From positions 1 through 64,000 of the forward strand of contig NZ_SMKX01000023.1 of assembly GCF_004349055.1 (NCBI RefSeq): a DNA stretch of 64,000 nucleotides, written 5' to 3'. The notes under the pieces are model-generated. The model was not told the origin of the DNA and did not search any database. It was given only the letters and a program-made list of their open reading frames with translations. This DNA is from Kribbella antibiotica. GTDB taxonomy: Bacteria > Actinomycetota > Actinomycetes > Propionibacteriales > Kribbellaceae. This document shows, in pieces, positions 1-7,596 of this stretch. The stretch's first letter is position 1. Each line of letters opens with the position of its first letter. The position numbers were made by a program, and so were the translations under genes.

Positions 1-14
1 CCCCACCCTTGTGC

Positions 15-297
15 GCCGACCCCAACTTTGAGCACCCACCAACCGTTTCCGCGCCGCCAGAACGGTTGGTGGATACCCAAAGATGCGCCCCGCGCCCAAA
101 GATGCGCCCCGCGCCCAAAGATGCGCCCCGCGCCCAAAGATGCGCCCTGCGCCCAAGGGTGCGGCGACCCACCTTTGGACACCAGCCGCGACTTTGTGGG
201 CCGACCCCAACTTTGAGTACCCACCAACCGTTTCCGCGCCGCCAGAACGGTTGGTAGATACCCAAAGATGCGCTTCGCGCTCAAAGGTGCGGCGACC
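15..297. repeat. Duplicated palindromic repeat with internal 19-bp tandem array
   Basis: Two direct copies start at 15 and 200. Each carries an inverted repeat, CCACCAACCGTT pairing with AACGGTTGGTGG (36-47 with 61-72, perfect; 221-232 with 246-257, one mismatch), followed by CCCAAAGATGCGCCCCGCG units. Copy 1 has four 19-bp units at 76-151 plus a partial one to 168. Copy 2 has one unit (261-279) and the same closing segment. The short open frames across it are by-products of the repeat. There are no spacers between units, so it is not a CRISPR array. I see no gene in 1-388. Confidence 0.85.
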
Positions 298-342
298 TAC
301 CTTGGGTGCGGGGCTGTTAGACCCAGCCTGAATGTGTTGTTG

Positions 343-383
343 CTCCCTCGGAGCGGTGCTCGAATGAGGCCGACCCGAGGGAG
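343..383 (+). promoter_or_regulatory. 5' leader stem that pairs with the GH20 ribosome binding site
   Basis: CTCCCTCGG (343-351) is perfectly complementary to CCGAGGGAG (375-383). The 3' arm contains the GAGGGAG Shine-Dalgarno sequence lying 5 nt before the ATG at 389. A small GAGC/GCTC hairpin sits in the loop. Folding would hide the ribosome binding site, so translational control is plausible but unproven. Confidence 0.5.
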
Positions 384-388
384 TTGTC

Positions 389-2686
389 ATGTTCACCCGC
401 CCTGAGCGCATCCTGTTCGGCTTACTCGTTGTCGCCTGTATGGCGGCGCCCGTTCCAACGCAAGCGGTCGCGGGAGCTGCGGCCGCTCAAGCCGCGAATC
501 CAGCTCCGATGGTGATTCCGGCGTTGCGGGAGTGGACCGGTGGGGAGGGGACTGCCCGCCTCACTGGTCGGATCGTGCGGGACGCGGGTGACGCGGCGGC
601 GCTGGCCACGACCAGTGCGGTGTTCGCGGACGACCTGCGGGCGCTGACCGGACAGGCGGTCGAGCAGGTCGTCGGACAGGCGAGTGAGCTGCAGGCAGGG
701 GACGTGTACCTGGACCTGGCCGTTAGCCAGGTGGGTGCCGAGGGGTACAACCTGGCGATCACCGACCGGGTGCAGATCAGTGCACCTGCCGATGCGGGTG
801 TCTTCTACGGGACCCGGACAGTCCTCCAACTGCTCAAGCAGAAGGCCGACCTGCCGCGGGGGAGCGCGAAGGACTGGCCGACCAAGCCCGAGCGCGGTCT
901 CATGGTGGACGCCGGCCGGAAGTACTTCACTCCGGACTTCTTCGCCCGGCAGATCCAGGATCTCGCCTACCTCAAGATGAACACCCTGCACCTGCACCTC
1001 ACGGACGATCTCGGCTTCCGGATCGAGAGCACCCGGCACCCCGAGGTCGTGTCGGCCGAGCACCTGACGAAGCGCCAGCTCGCTGACCTGATTGCGCTCG
1101 CCGGCCGGTACCACATCACCGTGGTCCCCGAGATCGACATGCCTGGGCACCTGCGCCCGGTCATCAACGCGCACCCGGAGCTGGAGCTGCGCGCCCCGGG
1201 TCAGCCGAGCGGTGGCGGCATCGTGGATGTGTCGAAGCCTGAGGTCTACGCGTTCATGAAGGACCTGCTGGACGAATACCTCCCGCTGTTCCCCGGTCCG
1301 TACTGGCACATCGGCGGCGACGAGTACGTCCAGAACACCCAGGACTTCCCGCAACTGCTCCAGTACGCCAGAGCCCGGTACGGCGCCTCTGCGAACGCGA
1401 AGGACAGCTACCTCGGTTTCCTCAACTGGGCCAACCAGATCGTCCGTGCGGCCGGTAAGACCACCCGGGCCTGGAGCGACGGCGTGGGCGGCGGAGGCGC
1501 GGTCACCGTCTCGCCCGACATCGCGCTGGAGTTCTGGATGAACCACGGTCTCACCGCACAGCAGCACGTGACGAACGGGCACGCACTGTCCAACCAGAGC
1601 TGGGACCCGACGTACTACATCCTTGGCCACGGCCGGCCGGACCTGACCTGGACGTACGAGACCTGGGACCCGGACTGGTTCCAGGGCGGCCAGCGCATCA
1701 GCGACCCGACCCGCAACCGCGGTTCCAACCTGCATGTGTGGTGCGACTTCCCCAACACCGAGACTGAGGACCAGGTCGCGGCCGGGATCAAGCAGCCGCT
1801 GCGCGTGCTGTCGCAGCAGCTCTGGGGCTCGCCCAAGCTGGTGCCGACCTGGGAGCAGTTCCGCTCAGTGATCGGTGCGGTCGGCCGGAACCCGCAGTGG
1901 GCGCCGCGTCAGGTTGGAAACCTCGCTGCGGGTCGGCCGGTGACGGTGTCGAGTGTGGAGACACCGGACCTGGTTGGGCCGTATGCGGTCGACAGTGATC
2001 CGACCAGCCGGTGGGCCAGCGGGCTGAGCGACAACCAGTGGATCCAGGTCGATCTCGGGTCGGTGCGCTCGGTGAGCGGCGTACGGCTGAGTTGGGACCC
2101 CGCCTACGGCAAGGCGTACGAGATCCAGCTCTCGAACGACGGGACCACCTGGCGGAAGATCTACGCGACCAGCTCGAGTGACGGCGGGATCGACGACCTC
2201 ACCGGCCTGACCGGCGCCGGCCGGTACGTGCGCATGCAGGGCATCGCGCGGGCCAATCAGTGGGGCTATTCGCTGTGGGAGTTCGAGGTGTACGGCGGTA
2301 CTGACCTCGCGCTCGGCAAGCCGACCACCGCGTCCTCCGTCGAGCCCACCACGACGTGGGAGGGCCGCTTCGCGACGGATGGCGACGGGGCGACCCGGTG
2401 GTCCAGCGGGTACGACGACACCGGCTGGCTGCAGGTGGACCTCGGCTCGGTGCAGCCGGTCAACCGGGTGCGGCTGGCCTGGGAGCTGAGCTATGCCCGT
2501 GCGTACCAGGTCCAGGTGTCGAACGACGGGACCAACTGGACCAGCCTGTACTCGAACTCGGCGGCCGATGGTGGTCTGGACGATCTCACTGGTCTGGCTG
2601 GCTCCGGCCGGTATGTCCGCATGCTCGGGACCGCCCGCGCCACCCAGTGGGGCTACTCGCTGTGGTCCTTCGAGGTGTATTCGTGA
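389..2686 (+). CDS. Secreted beta-N-acetylhexosaminidase, GH20 with two C-terminal discoidin-type (CBM32) domains
   Basis: A 765-residue exported glycosidase that should release terminal N-acetylhexosamines (GlcNAc/GalNAc) from chito-oligosaccharides or glycans. The N-terminus is a signal peptide with a hydrophobic stretch and Ala-rich cleavage region (about residues 1-36). A GH20 N-terminal domain follows, then the catalytic barrel with the motif HIGGDEY, where D311-E312 is the substrate-assisted catalytic pair. From about residue 500 there are two similar 130-residue F5/8-type modules (repeated VDLGS and SNDGT motifs, each ending in FEVY), which usually bind galactose- or GlcNAc-containing glycans. 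The ATG at 389 is chosen because GAGGGAG lies 5 nt upstream. That site can be paired by a leader stem. Function is confident at family level; the true substrate is not. Confidence 0.93.
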   Translation: MFTRPERILFGLLVVACMAAPVPTQAVAGAAAAQAANPAPMVIPALREWTGGEGTARLTGRIVRDAGDAAALATTSAVFADDLRALTGQAVEQVVGQASELQAGDVYLDLAVSQVGAEGYNLAITDRVQISAPADAGVFYGTRTVLQLLKQKADLPRGSAKDWPTKPERGLMVDAGRKYFTPDFFARQIQDLAYLKMNTLHLHLTDDLGFRIESTRHPEVVSAEHLTKRQLADLIALAGRYHITVVPEIDMPGHLRPVINAHPELELRAPGQPSGGGIVDVSKPEVYAFMKDLLDEYLPLFPGPYWHIGGDEYVQNTQDFPQLLQYARARYGASANAKDSYLGFLNWANQIVRAAGKTTRAWSDGVGGGGAVTVSPDIALEFWMNHGLTAQQHVTNGHALSNQSWDPTYYILGHGRPDLTWTYETWDPDWFQGGQRISDPTRNRGSNLHVWCDFPNTETEDQVAAGIKQPLRVLSQQLWGSPKLVPTWEQFRSVIGAVGRNPQWAPRQVGNLAAGRPVTVSSVETPDLVGPYAVDSDPTSRWASGLSDNQWIQVDLGSVRSVSGVRLSWDPAYGKAYEIQLSNDGTTWRKIYATSSSDGGIDDLTGLTGAGRYVRMQGIARANQWGYSLWEFEVYGGTDLALGKPTTASSVEPTTTWEGRFATDGDGATRWSSGYDDTGWLQVDLGSVQPVNRVRLAWELSYARAYQVQVSNDGTNWTSLYSNSAADGGLDDLTGLAGSGRYVRMLGTARATQWGYSLWSFEVYS

Positions 2687-2721
2687 GATCTGTCCTACTG
2701 ACTGATTGATCAACAGCGGCC

Positions 2722-2727
2722 TACTGT
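2722..2727 (+). promoter_or_regulatory. -10 hexamer of probable leaderless promoter
   Basis: TACTGT lies 7 nt before the ATG at 2735 and no Shine-Dalgarno sequence is visible, so the oxidoreductase mRNA probably begins at or next to its start codon. Confidence 0.45.
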
Positions 2728-2734
2728 GGTTCGC

Positions 2735-3703
2735 ATGCTTGCTGCTTACGCTGCACGGTTCGATGCGGAGGATCCGGTCGGCGCTCTCGAGGTGGGGGAG
2801 CGGCCGGAGCCGGCGGCGCGGGACGGGTGGGTGACGATCGACGTGAAGGCGTCGGCGCTGAACCACCACGACCTGTGGTCGCTGAAAGGCATCGGCCTGG
2901 CTGAGGCGAACCTGCCGATGATCCTCGGGTGCGATGCCGCCGGGGTCGATCCGGACGGCAACGAGGTGGTCGTGCACGGGGTGATCTCGGATCCGGAGTG
3001 GCGGGGCGACGAGACGATGGACCCGAAGCGGTCGCTGCTCAGCGAGGTGTACGACGGGACGCTGGCCGAGAAAATCTCGGTACCGGTGCGGAACGTCGTA
3101 CCGAAACCTGCTGGGTTGAGCTTCGAGCAGGCGGCGTGCCTGCCGACGGCTTGGCTGACGGCGTACCGGATGTTGTTCACGCAGTCCCCGCTGAAGCCGG
3201 GCGACACCGTGCTGGTGCAGGGCGCTGGCGGCGGGGTAGCGAGCTCACTGATCACGCTGGCGCGGGCGGCCGGGATTCGCGTCTGGGCGACCAGCCGGGA
3301 CGAGGGGAAGCGGGCGAAGGCGCTGGAGATCGGGGCGCATGAAGTGTTCGAGCCCGGGGCGCGGTTGCCGGAGCGGGTGGACGCGGTCATGGAGACGGTC
3401 GGACAGGCCACCTGGTCGCATTCGATGAAGTCGCTCAAGCAGGGCGGCACGCTGGTGATCTCGGGCGCGACGAGCGGTCAGGCGCCGAAGTCGGCGGAGC
3501 TCAACCGGATCTTCTTCCTGCAGTTGCGGGTGCAGGGCTCGACGATGGGCACCCGGGCCGAGCTGGCCCAGGTGGTGCAGTTCATGGCGAACGCGGGGAT
3601 CTCGCCGCACATCGACACCGTGCTGCCACTGGCCTCGGCGCGCGAGGGGTTCGCGAAGCTGAATGCAGGTGACGTGTTCGGAAAGATCGTCTTCACTGTC
3701 TGA
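2735..3703 (+). CDS. Zinc-independent medium-chain dehydrogenase/reductase (quinone oxidoreductase-like)
   Basis: A 322-residue MDR-superfamily NAD(P)H-dependent oxidoreductase. The N-terminal GroES-like fold (SALNHHDLWSLKG) is followed by a Rossmann domain with the dinucleotide motif VQGAGGGVASS. The structural-zinc cysteine cluster of alcohol dehydrogenases is absent, which points to a quinone or enoyl reductase type. The physiological substrate cannot be read from sequence. The ATG at 2735 is preferred over the GTG at 2726 because the -10-like TACTGT overlaps the latter. The next gene starts one base after this stop, so the two are probably co-transcribed. Confidence 0.85.
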   Translation: MLAAYAARFDAEDPVGALEVGERPEPAARDGWVTIDVKASALNHHDLWSLKGIGLAEANLPMILGCDAAGVDPDGNEVVVHGVISDPEWRGDETMDPKRSLLSEVYDGTLAEKISVPVRNVVPKPAGLSFEQAACLPTAWLTAYRMLFTQSPLKPGDTVLVQGAGGGVASSLITLARAAGIRVWATSRDEGKRAKALEIGAHEVFEPGARLPERVDAVMETVGQATWSHSMKSLKQGGTLVISGATSGQAPKSAELNRIFFLQLRVQGSTMGTRAELAQVVQFMANAGISPHIDTVLPLASAREGFAKLNAGDVFGKIVFTV

Positions 3704-3704
3704 C

Positions 3705-4208
3705 ATGACTCCGGAGATCCGCCCAGCGACAGTCGAGGACGCCGAAGCCGCCGCCTGGTGCCACATCCAGTGCTGGCACGAGGCGTACGACGGTCTGGCG
3801 CCGGCCGACCTGCTGGCCCGGCGAACCGCCAATGTGGAGCAGCGCATCGAGCGCTGGGCGGACGCCGTACGGGCCGGTCGGACGCGCTGGCTCGCGATCA
3901 ACCCCGATCCGGCGGCGCCGGTCGCCGACCGGGTCATCGGGATCGCCGGAGCCGGCAGCGGCCGTGACGAGGACGACCCGGCGCCGGTGGAGCTGGAGAT
4001 GATCTACGCCCGGGCCGCCTGGTGGGGAACCGGGCTGGGCCGGCGCCTGCTGGAGGTTGCCGTGGGCAAGGACCCGGCGTACCTGTGGGTGTTCGAGGAC
4101 AACCAGCGGGCGCTCGGGTTCTACGACCGGCACGGCTTCGTGGCGGACGGTAAGCGGCTGCACGACGAGTTCTTCGATCTGTGGGAGATCCGCCTCGTCC
4201 GGACGTGA
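3705..4208 (+). CDS. GNAT-family N-acetyltransferase
   Basis: A 167-residue cytosolic acetyl-CoA-dependent acyltransferase. The family pattern is visible: an N-terminal strand (EIRPATVEDAEAAAWCH), the acetyl-CoA pyrophosphate loop around AAWWGTGLGRRLLE, and a C-terminal strand with NQRALGFYDRHGF typical of GCN5-like enzymes. The acceptor (amino acid, peptide, antibiotic or protein) is not predictable. The ATG at 3705 follows the upstream stop by one base, so translational coupling to the MDR oxidoreductase is likely. Confidence 0.88.
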   Translation: MTPEIRPATVEDAEAAAWCHIQCWHEAYDGLAPADLLARRTANVEQRIERWADAVRAGRTRWLAINPDPAAPVADRVIGIAGAGSGRDEDDPAPVELEMIYARAAWWGTGLGRRLLEVAVGKDPAYLWVFEDNQRALGFYDRHGFVADGKRLHDEFFDLWEIRLVRT

Positions 4209-4329
4209 CGTTTCCTGCCGGAAACATTCGCGTCGCACCGAGGCAACGCACGTGACGCACGCTGTTCCTACCGCTTGGAAACCCCAAACGGTTTCGATCC
4301 GCCCGATCGATGAGGAAGCAGGAGTGCCC

Positions 4330-4629
4330 ATGAGGCCGCTTTTGACGGTGATCGTCGACCCAGCCGACAACTGGATGAGCCGGGCTGCGTGCGTCGGCCA
4401 GGCCCCGTCGTACGACGAGAGCGCCAGCCAGTGGGAGCAGCGCAAGGCGCAGGCGATCTGCCTGACCTCCTGCCCGGTGCTCGAGGAGTGCCGCGAGTGG
4501 GCCCGCCGGACCAAGTTCACCGGCACCGCCGCCGGCGAGAAGTTCCTCTCCGGCCGCCGCCGCGGCCGCCCCGGCCCCCAAGAACGCCGCAACCGCATCG
4601 TCACCGTCGAAGAACAGCAAGCCAGCTAA
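4330..4629 (+). CDS. WhiB-like iron-sulfur protein, atypical variant
   Basis: A 99-residue WhiB-family protein. These normally hold a 4Fe-4S cluster and act with sigma factors in transcription. Four cysteines are in the expected order, C21, C44, C48 and C54, but the second pair is spaced CX3C rather than the canonical CX2C. The usual G(V/I)WGG turn is replaced by FTGTAAGE (about 64-71). A basic tail (GRRRGRPGPQERR) could contact DNA. The ATG at 4330 is chosen for the CAGGAG site 5 nt upstream; upstream in-frame codons do not look coding. An inverted repeat GAAACC-N6-GGTTTC lies about 40 nt upstream. Family membership is solid, but cluster binding by this variant is uncertain. Confidence 0.85.
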   Translation: MRPLLTVIVDPADNWMSRAACVGQAPSYDESASQWEQRKAQAICLTSCPVLEECREWARRTKFTGTAAGEKFLSGRRRGRPGPQERRNRIVTVEEQQAS

Positions 4630-4666
4630 CCCCGCCCCCGCCCCCCGTTCGGTGGGTGCAGACGTG

Positions 4667-4945
4667 CCCCATTTGGTGGGCTGACCCACCTGGTTGTGGG
4701 AGGGCCCACCGCATGCGGTTAGCCCACCCGCAACGGGATGGGCTGGCCCACGAAATGCCACCCGAGCCGATCCGCCGGTGAATCGCCCCGGCTGGTTGAG
4801 CCGCGTTCGTCCCCATTTGGTGGGCTGACCCACGGGAGTGTGGGTCAGCCCACCGCATGCGGTTAGCCCACCCGCAACGGGATGGGCTGGCCCACGAAAT
4901 GACGGCGGGACTTGGCCGGTACGGGATGGGCTGGCCCACGAAATG
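4667..4945. repeat. Palindromic intergenic repeat, two full copies and one half copy
   Basis: Copies of about 91 bp at 4667-4757 and 4811-4901, then a right-half copy at 4917-4945. Each full copy has imperfect inverted ends (CATTTGGTGGGCTGACCCAC against GATGGGCTGGCCCACGAAATG) and a perfect central palindrome CCGCATGCGG (4709-4718 and 4853-4862). It fills the gap of about 320 bp between the WhiB-like gene and the converging exchanger gene. No gene is supported here. Confidence 0.85.
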
Positions 4946-4950
4946 GGCGG

Positions 4951-6180
4951 TTAGGCGTCGACTAGCTCGCGCTGGGGCTCGGCCGGTACGGCGGGTTTGC
5001 GGAAGGGGGCTCGCAGGGTGGCGGCCAGGTGGTGGCGGTTTTGGATGGCCGCGATGACGGCCAGGACCAGGTAGATGGCGCTCAGGATGTAGCGGCCAGT
5101 TTGGCCCGGTACGGCGAATTGGATCGCGAACAGGCCGAGTAGGGTCCAGGCCGCCCAGCGGGGGAAGCGCAGGCTGAGGAGAATCGCGATACCGAGCAGG
5201 GTCTGCGTGGCGGTGAGCAGGAACTCTTCGATCTGCCGGCCGTCGAGGTGCAGGGCGGACGGGCCGCCGCCGAGGCCGTAGGCGATCGGGAGGCTGCCGA
5301 TCAGCAGGGTCCACTGGTTCACCTTGGCCGAGATCAGCAGGCCGAGCGCCGCGGCGCCCTTGCCGCGCCAGGCGAACAGGATCGCGATGATGAACTCCGG
5401 CGCCTCGGACGCCAGCGGCGCCAGCCACTGGACGAGCAGGAACTGGTCGATCCCGAGCGTGCGACCGCCCTGGACGAGCGAGTCGGCGAACGGCTCGGCC
5501 GACGCGAGGATCACCGCGGCCGAGACCGCGAACATCCCGATCACCACGATCCGCCGCGACCTGGTCGGCAGGCCGCCGATCCGAGCGGCCGGGCCGATCA
5601 GCTCCGGCTCCTCGTCGTGGCCGGAGAGGGCAGCGCGATACAGGTAGAAGGCGAAGAACGCGAGCAGCGCGATCCCGAGAATCAGGTGGATCTCGCCGGT
5701 CACCGGGATCACGAACGCGACCACACCGGCGATGGCGAGGAAACCGAGCTCGCGACGGTAGCCCGACTCGAGGACGAGCTCCTTCACCGTACGACGGCTG
5801 CGCCGGGAGGCGACGTACAGGCTGACCAGCACGACGCTCGACCAGCCGAGGCCGAGGAGTAACCGGTTCGACCCGGTCATGTTGGCGGCCGCGTACTGCA
5901 CGTAGTCGGGGTTGGAGCCGGCGGTGTGCGCGAAGTAGAGATCCACCGCGTACTCCGGGAGAACGGCGATCACGGCGAGCAGGGCGATCGCCAGACCACC
6001 GGAGATATCCATCTCCGCAGCCTCGGCCGCCCAGGCCAGCACGAACGACGCAGCCACGACCGCGACGCCGAAAATCAGGATCGAGACGAGGGCCGGCGGG
6101 TGGATGCCGGCCAGCCGCAGCGTGACGGCGGGAACCGCCACGAGCAGCAGCATCAGCACTGGGCGAAGCGCTCTGACCAT
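4951..6180 (-). CDS. Calcium/cation antiporter (CaCA superfamily), Na+/Ca2+ exchanger-like
   Basis: A 409-residue integral membrane protein with about ten hydrophobic segments in two homologous halves. The alpha-1 region reads LPEYAVDLYF then ANMTGSNRLLLG, and the alpha-2 region reads PLASEAPEFIIAILF then SAKVNQWTLLIGS. The acidic residues in each PE motif are the expected cation ligands. It should exchange Ca2+ or another divalent cation against H+ or Na+ across the cytoplasmic membrane. It is divergent from an ArsR-type regulator, with a 20-bp palindrome 26-45 nt upstream of this ATG. Ion specificity is inference only. Confidence 0.9.
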   Translation of the reverse strand: MVRALRPVLMLLLVAVPAVTLRLAGIHPPALVSILIFGVAVVAASFVLAWAAEAAEMDISGGLAIALLAVIAVLPEYAVDLYFAHTAGSNPDYVQYAAANMTGSNRLLLGLGWSSVVLVSLYVASRRSRRTVKELVLESGYRRELGFLAIAGVVAFVIPVTGEIHLILGIALLAFFAFYLYRAALSGHDEEPELIGPAARIGGLPTRSRRIVVIGMFAVSAAVILASAEPFADSLVQGGRTLGIDQFLLVQWLAPLASEAPEFIIAILFAWRGKGAAALGLLISAKVNQWTLLIGSLPIAYGLGGGPSALHLDGRQIEEFLLTATQTLLGIAILLSLRFPRWAAWTLLGLFAIQFAVPGQTGRYILSAIYLVLAVIAAIQNRHHLAATLRAPFRKPAVPAEPQRELVDA

Positions 6181-6205
6181 GCCTCCAGCGTGCCACCGTT
6201 TTGAT

Positions 6206-6225
6206 ACTTTCGCAATTGCGAAAGT
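6206..6225. promoter_or_regulatory. Perfect 20-bp palindromic operator (ArsR-type)
   Basis: ACTTTCGCAATTGCGAAAGT is a perfect inverted repeat in the 114-bp space between the exchanger and the ArsR gene. Its length and central AT match operators of winged-helix ArsR/SmtB repressors. A -10-like TATCAA for the exchanger overlaps the palindrome edge on the minus strand. Confidence 0.75.
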
Positions 6226-6294
6226 GTGAGACCGTCCTCACCTCGGCCCGGCGGCCTACTGTGCGGCCCGTTCAGCGGTCACAATGACTGCGCG

Positions 6295-6648
6295 ATGACG
6301 ACGTATCCCGAACCCACGAAGGCGCAGCTGGAATCCGCCGCCGGCACCTTCGCGATGCTGTCCGCCCCGGTGCGGCTGCATCTCGTGGCCCTGGCGGCCC
6401 AAGGCGAGTACGACGTCGGCACCCTGGCTGACCGCGTCGGCGTCAGTATCGCCACCGCCAGCCAGCACCTCGGCAAACTCCGCCTGGCCGGTGTCATCAC
6501 CGCCCGCCGCGAAGGCCGCCGGCACATCTACACCGTCGACGACCCGCACGTGCTCAACCTGGTCGACCAGATCTTCGAGCACATCGCCCCGGACGGCTCA
6601 CTCGCGCCCGACCCACCGCGTCGTACGAGGCCTCCGCACACCGACTAG
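6295..6648 (+). CDS. ArsR/SmtB-family transcriptional regulator, alpha-5-type metal site
   Basis: A 117-residue winged-helix repressor. The recognition region reads DVGTLADRVGVSIATASQHLGKLRLAGV, followed by the wing REGRRHIYT. There are no cysteines, so it is not an alpha-3 (ELCxCD) arsenic sensor. In the C-terminal helix D83, H85 and H96 match three of the four alpha-5 zinc/nickel/cobalt ligands of CzrA/NmtR-type sensors, and the fourth position is proline. The ATG at 6295 follows the family N-terminus; an upstream in-frame start would add unrelated sequence. Divergence from the exchanger across a perfect palindrome suggests it represses both genes until an effector, probably a metal, binds. 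Confidence 0.87.
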   Translation: MTTYPEPTKAQLESAAGTFAMLSAPVRLHLVALAAQGEYDVGTLADRVGVSIATASQHLGKLRLAGVITARREGRRHIYTVDDPHVLNLVDQIFEHIAPDGSLAPDPPRRTRPPHTD

Positions 6649-6662
6649 AGGCTCTGCACCTG

Positions 6663-7385
6663 CTAAAGGACGTGCCGCAGGTAGCGCTCGGGCGCTTCCA
6701 GGTACGCCTTCCAGTTCTGGACGAGCTGGAGGTCTGCCCACGCCGTACGGCGGATGCCCCACTCACCGACCTCCAGAATCGTCGCGCCGGGCAGGGCAGC
6801 GATGACGGGGGAGTGGGTCGCGCAGAGGACCTGCGAGCCGGCCTTGGCCAGCTGGTCGAGAACGCCGACGACCGCGAGGCTGCTGGAGAACGAGAGCGCC
6901 GACTCGGGTTCGTCGAGGCAGTAGAAGCCGTGCCGGGTGAAGCGGTCCTCGATCAGCGTGAGGAAGCTTTCGCCGTGGCTCATCTCGTGGAAGCGCGGGT
7001 CCTCGCGATACGGGCTCGGGTTCTTTTCCAGGTAGGTGTAGAAGCCGTGCATGGTCTCGGCGCGCAGGAAGAAGCCCGCGCGTTTGCCGCCGACGCCGCG
7101 CGTGAGCCGCAGCTCGTCGGACAGCGGTGACTCGGTCGCCCGAGTGGTCAGGCGAGCGCCGGTGGAGCCGCCCTCGGGGGACATGCCGAACGCGACGGCG
7201 ATCGCCTCGACCAGGGTGGACTTGCCTGCACCGTTCTCGCCGACGAGGAACGTCACACCGGGATCGAGGTCCAGGCCGTCGGTGAGCAACTGCCGGACGG
7301 CGGGGATGGTGTGCGGCCAGGACCCGGAGACACAAACGCCCTCCGCGGCGGCGATCCGGCGTACCGGGTGCGTGGCGAAGGGCAT
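6663..7385 (-). CDS. AAA-type ATPase with ABC-like nucleotide-binding domain
   Basis: A 240-residue soluble ATPase of the AAA_15/AAA_21 kind. Motifs in order are Walker A GENGAGKST, the signature-like MSHGESFL, Walker B FYCLDEPESALS and the switch histidine in ATHSP. The protein is only a nucleotide-binding head, with no membrane segments or long coiled coil, so it resembles stand-alone RecF/SMC-like ATPases rather than a transporter subunit. The substrate is unknown. On the minus strand TAGCTT lies 6 nt before the ATG with no Shine-Dalgarno sequence, suggesting a leaderless mRNA. Confidence 0.82.
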   Translation of the reverse strand: MPFATHPVRRIAAAEGVCVSGSWPHTIPAVRQLLTDGLDLDPGVTFLVGENGAGKSTLVEAIAVAFGMSPEGGSTGARLTTRATESPLSDELRLTRGVGGKRAGFFLRAETMHGFYTYLEKNPSPYREDPRFHEMSHGESFLTLIEDRFTRHGFYCLDEPESALSFSSSLAVVGVLDQLAKAGSQVLCATHSPVIAALPGATILEVGEWGIRRTAWADLQLVQNWKAYLEAPERYLRHVL

Positions 7386-7418
7386 TCGGTCAAGCTAGCA
7401 ACGGGCTCCGACAGAAAA

Positions 7419-7595
7419 CTAGTCGTCTTCGTCGTCCAGGCGCGCCAGCCAGGTGGCGAAGCGCTCGATCGGGGTCTCGAACTCTGGGTTCAGATCGACG
7501 AACTCCCGCAGCCGTTCGGCCACCCAGGCCAGCGAGACGTCTTCCTCGCCTCGCCGGCCCTCGAGTTCCTCGATCCCTCGGTCGGTGAAGTACAC
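7419..7595 (-). CDS. Small acidic protein, DUF6104-like, coupled to kgd
   Basis: A 58-residue protein starting VYFTDRGIEELEGRRGEEDV and ending RLDDEDD. It contains the helical stretch VSLAWVAERLREFVDLNPEF and is strongly acidic. The GTG start at 7595 lies one base after the kgd stop codon, so translation is very probably coupled to kgd. It resembles a short conserved actinobacterial protein that I recall as DUF6104 and as a usual kgd neighbour. A role in 2-oxoglutarate metabolism is inference from position only. Confidence 0.8.
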   Translation of the reverse strand: MYFTDRGIEELEGRRGEEDVSLAWVAERLREFVDLNPEFETPIERFATWLARLDDEDD

Positions 7596-7596
7596 G

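Noticed and set aside
76-168. CRISPR array from the 19-bp repeats
   Set aside because: Units are directly adjacent with no spacers and no cas genes are nearby.
9-331. Three 60-82 residue open frames at the left edge
   Set aside because: They are the three reading frames of the same tandem repeat, with no ribosome binding sites or protein-like composition.
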